NCBI GenBank assembly: GCA_050050435.1
Contig: JASFUE010000018.1
Span: forward strand, 1 to 18,934
DNA length: 18,934 nt
Direction of reading: 5' to 3'
Source of the DNA: SG8-40 sp050050435
Lineage (GTDB): Bacteria; Pseudomonadota; Gammaproteobacteria; Burkholderiales; Eutrophovitaceae
A program made the position numbers and the translations under genes. This document shows, in pieces, positions 15,466 through 18,934 of this stretch. The notes under the pieces were generated by a model. The model saw nothing but the letters and a program-made list of their open reading frames with translations. It did no database searches and was not told where the DNA came from. Position 1 is the stretch's first letter, and each line of letters opens with the position of its first letter.

Positions 15466-16101
15466 TCAGGGATTTGTGGCAACCGTGACGCCAATCATGG
15501 CATCCCGGGAAATCAACTGCGCAAGCTGCGCTTCACTCCAGCCTTCGGTTCCCTCGGGACGCTTTGGAATCACCAGATAACGCATGTCCGCGTTCGAATC
15601 GTGTACACGAACAACGACATCGCCGGAAATTTCAGTACCGAATTCGCGCAGCACTTCACGCGGGCTGTTGACCATGCGCGAACGATAGTTGCGGCTCTTG
15701 TACCAGTCTGGCGGCAATCCGAGCAAAAAACGCGGATAGCACGAGCACAGTGTGCACACGACCACGTTATGAACCTTGTCGGAATTCTCCAACGCCACCA
15801 GTTTATACAGACCGCGCTCGAGACCGAGCGAAGCGCAAGCTTCGTTGGCGTCTTCGAGCAGCAGTTTTCTGAATTCCGGATCCGCCCACGCTTTTGCCAC
15901 AACACGCGCACCGTCACTCGGTGAGCGGCTATCCATTGCTTCGACCTCGGCACGCACTTCATCAGCGGTGGCGATTCGTTTTTCGATCAATAATTCACGC
16001 ACGGCAATTTCCATGGCGCGCCAGTAGGTCAGCGTGTCATCCTGGTCCGGCCGCAGCGGATGGCGATGCGGCACGCCTTCGTCATGGTGATGTTCGCTCA
16101 T
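15466..16101 (-). CDS. Nitrile hydratase alpha / thiocyanate hydrolase gamma-type metal-binding subunit
   Basis: The 211-aa protein carries the metal-claw motif VCTLCSC (C116, C119, C121), where CTLC marks the cobalt type, followed by GLPPDWYKSRNYRSRMV and VLREFG, all classic for this family. The middle Cys residues are expected to be oxidised to sulfinic and sulfenic acid and bind low-spin Co(III). The N-terminus is His-rich (SEHHHDEG). Nitrile hydratases turn nitriles into amides; the close relative thiocyanate hydrolase converts thiocyanate to carbonyl sulfide and ammonia. The ATG at 16101 overlaps the stop of the upstream gene (ATGA), favouring it over the longer frame to 16281. The split beta partner upstream leans towards a thiocyanate-hydrolase-like organisation, but substrate is not decided. 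Confidence 0.93.
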   Translation of the reverse strand: MSEHHHDEGVPHRHPLRPDQDDTLTYWRAMEIAVRELLIEKRIATADEVRAEVEAMDSRSPSDGARVVAKAWADPEFRKLLLEDANEACASLGLERGLYKLVALENSDKVHNVVVCTLCSCYPRFLLGLPPDWYKSRNYRSRMVNSPREVLREFGTEISGDVVVRVHDSNADMRYLVIPKRPEGTEGWSEAQLAQLISRDAMIGVTVATNP

Positions 16102-16412
16102 GCGCGCTCCGATGGATCCGTCAGCCAATGCTGGTAGACCTCGAGGTCGATCGTGTCCCCGCCTGGTCCGCAATAGCCTGGCCAAATATCTGACTGCCGG
16201 AAGCGCACCCGGTACAGCGGCTGGCGCGGTAAACCTGGCCGTGCATAGGCCAGTTCCTCGGGGTTGGGGTATGCGCCGCAAAAACGCTCTACCACACCGG
16301 TCTTGCCGCGTATGTAAAAAGGTGTGCGCACATGTCCGATCGGATAAGCGCGGCGAACGGTCACCTTATCGCCAACCCGGAATCGGGGCGTAATGGGTTC
16401 AGTCTGCGCCAT
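16098..16412 (-). CDS. Nitrile hydratase beta, C-terminal half, as a separate subunit (thiocyanate hydrolase alpha-like)
   Basis: The 104-aa protein matches the SH3-like C-terminal domain of nitrile hydratase beta. It contains FRVGDKVTVR (11-20), GHVRTPFYIRGKTGVV (26-41) and a YRVRF...IWP stretch near 80-90, which pack against the metal subunit; Arg29/Arg35 fall where beta supplies an active-site arginine. In ordinary hydratases this domain is fused to the N-terminal half; here it is its own gene. The ATG at 16412 has an AGGGG site just upstream and overlaps the preceding gene by 14 bases. Its stop overlaps the alpha ATG. Having its own start and ribosome site argues against a simple frameshift in a fused beta gene. 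Confidence 0.88.
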   Translation of the reverse strand: MAQTEPITPRFRVGDKVTVRRAYPIGHVRTPFYIRGKTGVVERFCGAYPNPEELAYARPGLPRQPLYRVRFRQSDIWPGYCGPGGDTIDLEVYQHWLTDPSERA

Positions 16413-16725
16413 CGCCCCTGTCCTGCACATCGGCAATACGGCGGCCAAGTTCATCGACACTGATCACGCCACGCTGGATCAGAGTTTGCGCCACGGCCCA
16501 GATCCAACGCTCGTAATAGCCCATCTTGTCGTAGGCATCCGCACCGAGACTTTCGATATTGCGCCGTAGTTCGTCGACTGTCATCAGGCTCTTCCGTGAC
16601 AGAAGGACCATCATCGCGTCGACCCGTTTTTCCCATAAGGCGTAATCGTGCTCGGACGGCACCACCTCACCGCCAGGCAAGCCACCGATATCGTGAACGC
16701 CGCGAAATGTTCTCATTTTGTCCAT
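16399..16725 (-). CDS. Nitrile hydratase beta, N-terminal half, as a separate subunit (thiocyanate hydrolase beta-like)
   Basis: The 108-aa protein matches the N-terminal helical domain of nitrile hydratase beta: GVHDIGGLPG (9-18) corresponds to the HDxGG start, LRRNIESLG (53-61) aligns with the region holding the conserved metal-site Arg (R54), and YYERWIWAVAQTLIQRGVIS (70-89) is the usual helix-turn. It ends where the C-terminal half begins. Nitrile hydratase activators share some of these features but normally lack HDxGG, so subunit is the better call. Starts at 16725 (used) and 16716 are both possible; neither has a strong ribosome site. It lies right after the grxD terminator with almost no space for a promoter. 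Confidence 0.85.
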   Translation of the reverse strand: MDKMRTFRGVHDIGGLPGGEVVPSEHDYALWEKRVDAMMVLLSRKSLMTVDELRRNIESLGADAYDKMGYYERWIWAVAQTLIQRGVISVDELGRRIADVQDRGDGAD

Positions 16726-16730
16726 CGACC

Positions 16731-16769
16731 GAAACAACAAGGGCCGGCAATCATGCCAGCCCTTGTTGT
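16731..16769 (-). terminator. Intrinsic terminator downstream of grxD
   Basis: On the minus strand, ACAACAAGGGC (16759-16769) pairs with GCCCTTGTTGT (16734-16744). The stem continues through one mismatch and four more pairs to a 4-nt loop. It is followed by TTC, giving the U-rich end TTGTTGTTT (16731-16739). It starts 13 bp after the grxD stop. This is a textbook rho-independent terminator, directed leftward. It ends 5 bp before the first hydratase-subunit ATG. Confidence 0.8.
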
Positions 16770-16782
16770 CTGAATGATGCGC

Positions 16783-17091
16783 CTATTTCTCGAACAGCTT
16801 GTGAAGCTCTCCGGACTGATACATCTCGCGCATGATGTCAGCCCCGCCAATGAACTCACCGTTGACATACAACTGGGGAATCGTAGGCCACTGCGAAAAG
16901 TCCTTGATGCCCTGGCGAATGTCGTTATCGGCCAGCACGTTCACGGTTGCAACGTTTTCCGCGCCGCAAGCTTCCAGAATCTGCACGGCTGCGGCTGAAA
17001 AACCGCACATGGGTGCTTCCGGCGTGCCTTTCATGTAAAGCACCACCGGGTTCTCGTTTACCTGCTTCTTGATAATTTCCTGAGTATCCAT
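16783..17091 (-). CDS. grxD: Monothiol (CGFS) glutaredoxin, Grx4 type
   Basis: The 102-aa cytoplasmic protein binds or transfers [2Fe-2S] clusters with glutathione. The active site is CGFS at 29-32 in KGTPEAPMCGFS; KGTPEAPMCGFS, WPTIPQLYV with cis-Pro, and GGADIM are standard for this family. ATG 17091 gives the normal length and has an AGGCAGGT-type ribosome site; the frame continues to 17139 but the extra residues are not family-like. It sits downstream of prmC with its own likely promoter (17187-17214) and terminator (16731-16769), so it is probably a single-gene unit. Confidence 0.97.
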   Translation of the reverse strand: MDTQEIIKKQVNENPVVLYMKGTPEAPMCGFSAAAVQILEACGAENVATVNVLADNDIRQGIKDFSQWPTIPQLYVNGEFIGGADIMREMYQSGELHKLFEK

Positions 17092-17115
17092 AACTACCTG
17101 CCTGGCTCCTGTAAT

Positions 17116-17134
17116 GACGGGTTCTAATCCCGTC
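17116..17134 (-). repeat. Hairpin in the grxD leader
   Basis: GACGGG (17116-17121) and CCCGTC (17129-17134) form a perfect 6-bp stem with a 7-nt loop, 25 nt upstream of the grxD start. On the plus strand the loop TTCTAAT resembles a tRNA T-arm. No T-run follows. It may affect grxD translation or mRNA stability. Confidence 0.35.
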
Positions 17135-17158
17135 GACAAAACAAAATGTTTCTGCTCT

Positions 17159-17174
17159 CGCGGCCCTGGCCGCG
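17159..17174 (-). repeat. GC-rich hairpin at the predicted 5' end of the grxD transcript
   Basis: CGCGGCC and GGCCGCG arms (17159-17165, 17168-17174) make a compact GC stem (6 bp with a 4-nt loop if folded). It lies 13 nt after the prmC stop. The U-rich ATTTTGTTTTGT begins 11 nt beyond the stem, too far for a standard terminator. It could protect the 5' end of grxD mRNA or partly attenuate transcription. Confidence 0.35.
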
Positions 17175-17186
17175 CTCACAAGCTGC

Positions 17187-17214
17187 ATTATCCGCCGCCC
17201 GCTGTACCCGTCAA
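17187..17214 (-). promoter_or_regulatory. Sigma70-type promoter for grxD
   Basis: On the minus strand TTGACG (17209-17214, 5 of 6 consensus) and GATAAT (17187-17192, 5 of 6) are separated by 16 bp. They lie in the last codons of prmC; the -10 overlaps its TAA. Transcription would start near 17180, giving a leader of about 90 nt before grxD. Confidence 0.55.
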
Positions 17215-18084
17215 CCAACGCCCTCCGCTCACCCGCGGTATGCCCGCCAGGTCGTGCTCCGACACCAGTTCGGAAAAGCCCGCCTGAATCAGCAAGCGCC
17301 TTACTGCGTCGGCCTGATTGTAGCCATGCTCGCATAACAGCCAGCCGCCATTGGCCAGATAGCCGGGCGCCGTTGCAATGATGTGCGCCAGCGCATTCAA
17401 CCCCTCAGGGCCACTGACCAAAGCTTGCTGCGGCTCAAAGCGAATATCCCCTCTAGAGAGATGGATATCGTTGTGCGCCACATATGGCGGATTGGACACA
17501 ATCAAACCGAACTGCGTTTGCCCGACAGCGCCGAACCAGTCTCCTCGCAGCAGGTGCAGCTGCTTGTCGTATGCGTCACCGAGCAACCGGCGCGCGTTCG
17601 CGTGCGCCACCTCAAGGCAGCCGGCCGAGACATCCACAACTGTAACGTCTACATTGGGGCGATTGAGCGCAATTGCAATTGCGACGGCACCGCTTCCGGT
17701 ACCCAGATCCAGCACTCGCTCATGCTGCTGCGGGTCGAGCCGCTCTAGCGCCAGATCGACCAGCAACTCGGTCTCCACGCGTGGTATCAATACGTCGGGC
17801 GAAACGGAAAAGACGTGACCGTAAAACTCCCTCTCACCCAGTATGTAGGCAACCGGCTCGCCGCGCAGGCGCCGCTCGATTGACTTCCTGTAAGTACTGT
17901 TTGTCGCCGCCTCGACCGCCAGCTCCGGATGCGCAATCAGGCGTGCACGCGTGATGTTCAATGCCCGGATCAGCAACAACTCGGCTTCGGCGCGAGCCTC
18001 GCGACCGGACAGTCCCAGCGCTTCGCCCAATCGCTTTGCATCCCGTTGCAGCACTGCGCCATGCGCGGTCGCAGTCACGCTCAC
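17188..18084 (-). CDS. prmC: Peptide chain release factor N5-glutamine methyltransferase
   Basis: The 298-aa cytoplasmic enzyme methylates the Gln of the GGQ motif in release factors RF1 and RF2 using SAM. SAM motif I is VLDLGTGSG (124-132) and the substrate-Gln motif NPPY is at 198-201; GEPVAYILGEREFYG (75-89) and PRVETELLVD (101-110) are the usual N-terminal/linker elements. The start is a GTG at 18084 that overlaps the prfA stop (GTGA), so enzyme and substrate are translationally coupled. The C-terminus ends in a few extra Gly/Thr residues. Confidence 0.97.
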   Translation of the reverse strand: MSVTATAHGAVLQRDAKRLGEALGLSGREARAEAELLLIRALNITRARLIAHPELAVEAATNSTYRKSIERRLRGEPVAYILGEREFYGHVFSVSPDVLIPRVETELLVDLALERLDPQQHERVLDLGTGSGAVAIAIALNRPNVDVTVVDVSAGCLEVAHANARRLLGDAYDKQLHLLRGDWFGAVGQTQFGLIVSNPPYVAHNDIHLSRGDIRFEPQQALVSGPEGLNALAHIIATAPGYLANGGWLLCEHGYNQADAVRRLLIQAGFSELVSEHDLAGIPRVSGGRWLTGTAGGG

Positions 18085-18934
18085 AACGGTGCCACCTCCT
18101 GCGACAGGCTTGCCAGCTGCTCCGTCTGATGCTCGGCGGCCAGCGCATCCAGCAACTCATCGAGATCACCCTCCATGACTTGCGGAAGTTTGTACAGCGT
18201 CAGATTGATGCGGTGGTCACTGACCCTGCCTTGGGGAAAATTGTAGGTACGAATGCGCTCGGAGCGATCGCCACTGCCGACCATTAACTTGCGGGTGGCC
18301 GCTTCGTGCGCCTGCTGCTCGCGCATTTGCACGTCCCTGATGCGCGCAGCAAGAATCGAAAGCGCCTGCGCCTTATTCTTGTGCTGCGAGCGGTCATCCT
18401 GGCACTCGACCACGATTCCGGTGGGCAAATGCGTTACTCGCACGGCCGAATCGGTCTTGTTCACGTGCTGCCCTCCGGCGCCGGATGCGCGATAGGTGTC
18501 GATTCGAAGCTCAGCCGGATTCAGGTCAACGTCCTCCACCGCATCGGCCTCCGGCATGATGGCAACCGTGCAGGCGCTGGTATGGATACGGCCCTGTGTT
18601 TCTGTTTCCGGAACCCGTTGCACCCGGTGACCGCCAGACTCGAACTTCAATTTCGAATACGCTCCGGTACCGGAAATTTTCGCGATGATCTCCTTGTAGC
18701 CTCCAAGCTCGGATGCACTCTGTGAAACGACGTCAACGCTCCAACCGTGGCGCTCGGCATAACGGCTGTACATTCGGAACAGATCACCGGCGAATAACGC
18801 CGATTCATCGCCGCCGGTGCCCGCACGAATTTCCAGAAAGATGTTCTTGTCATCGTTGGGATCTTTTGGCAGCAACAGTTTCTGCAGCTTCTCTTCGAGC
18901 ACCTGCAATTTTTCCCGGCCGGATTCAATTTCCG
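18081..18934 (-). CDS. prfA: Peptide chain release factor 1, N-terminus beyond the window
   Basis: About 284 C-terminal residues are visible; the gene continues past the right edge. The decoding motif reads PET in RVPETETQGRIHTSACTVA, which fits the P-x-T of RF1 (UAA/UAG) rather than SPF of RF2. The peptidyl-tRNA hydrolysis motif GGQ lies in RASGAGGQHVNKTDSAVR, and RIRTYNFPQGRVSDHRINLT is diagnostic. The stop is TGA, overlapping the prmC GTG. It is usually preceded by hemA, which would lie outside. Confidence 0.98.
   Translation of the reverse strand, partial: EIESGREKLQVLEEKLQKLLLPKDPNDDKNIFLEIRAGTGGDESALFAGDLFRMYSRYAERHGWSVDVVSQSASELGGYKEIIAKISGTGAYSKLKFESGGHRVQRVPETETQGRIHTSACTVAIMPEADAVEDVDLNPAELRIDTYRASGAGGQHVNKTDSAVRVTHLPTGIVVECQDDRSQHKNKAQALSILAARIRDVQMREQQAHEAATRKLMVGSGDRSERIRTYNFPQGRVSDHRINLTLYKLPQVMEGDLDELLDALAAEHQTEQLASLSQEVAPL

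Noticed and set aside
16399..16412. Frameshift breaking a fused nitrile hydratase beta gene
   Set aside because: The downstream half has its own ATG with an AGGGG ribosome site, a coupling overlap, and domain boundaries at the junction. It is still the main alternative to test.
17113..17138. tRNA T-arm-like sequence (GGGTTCTAATCCC) on the plus strand
   Set aside because: No D-arm, anticodon arm, or matching acceptor stem is found around it, and position 57 is T rather than purine. It is better described as a simple hairpin in the grxD leader.

Overview
The window looks like a chromosomal stretch of a moderately GC-rich gammaproteobacterium. The strongest evidence is the block argH <-> algZ-algR / hemC-hemD-hemX. 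This divergent arrangement of arginine biosynthesis, a LytTR two-component pair and the early tetrapyrrole genes is familiar from Pseudomonas and relatives. The other edge carries prfA-prmC-grxD, also ordinary housekeeping. I see no insertion sequence, CRISPR array, rRNA or intact tRNA.

Layout: (1) 1-2474, minus strand: hemC, hemD and hemX (cut by the window edge), packed with overlaps or short gaps. (2) 2665-5032, minus: sensor kinase algZ, response regulator algR, and an unrecognised exported protein whose start overlaps the algR stop. It sits between algR and hemC. (3) 5172-7545, plus: argH and a fructosamine-kinase family protein. (4) 7688-12395, plus: a complete Liv-type (HAAT family) ABC importer with binding protein, two permeases and two ATPases. 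A strong hairpin lies between the binding-protein gene and the first permease. (5) 12491-14154, plus: a cystathionine gamma-synthase/lyase-type PLP enzyme, overlapped by dsbB. (6) 14165-16725, minus: three genes for a cobalt-type nitrile hydratase/thiocyanate hydrolase family enzyme whose beta subunit is split into two proteins, then a Ser/Thr protein-kinase-like protein with tiny reading frames upstream of it. (7) 16783-18934, minus: prfA (partial), prmC, and grxD with its own likely promoter inside the end of prmC and a clear intrinsic terminator.

How it fits together: the edges are core metabolism and translation. The accessory interior (about 6.6-16.7 kb) carries an importer of unknown substrate, sulfur amino-acid and disulfide chemistry, and a split-beta metallo-hydratase. 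The most interesting part is 14165-16725. The gene order beta-N, beta-C, alpha matches that of thiocyanate hydrolase (scnB-scnA-scnC), no activator gene is visible, and a eukaryotic-type kinase follows. Substrate, regulation by the kinase, and any link to the transporter are inference only.
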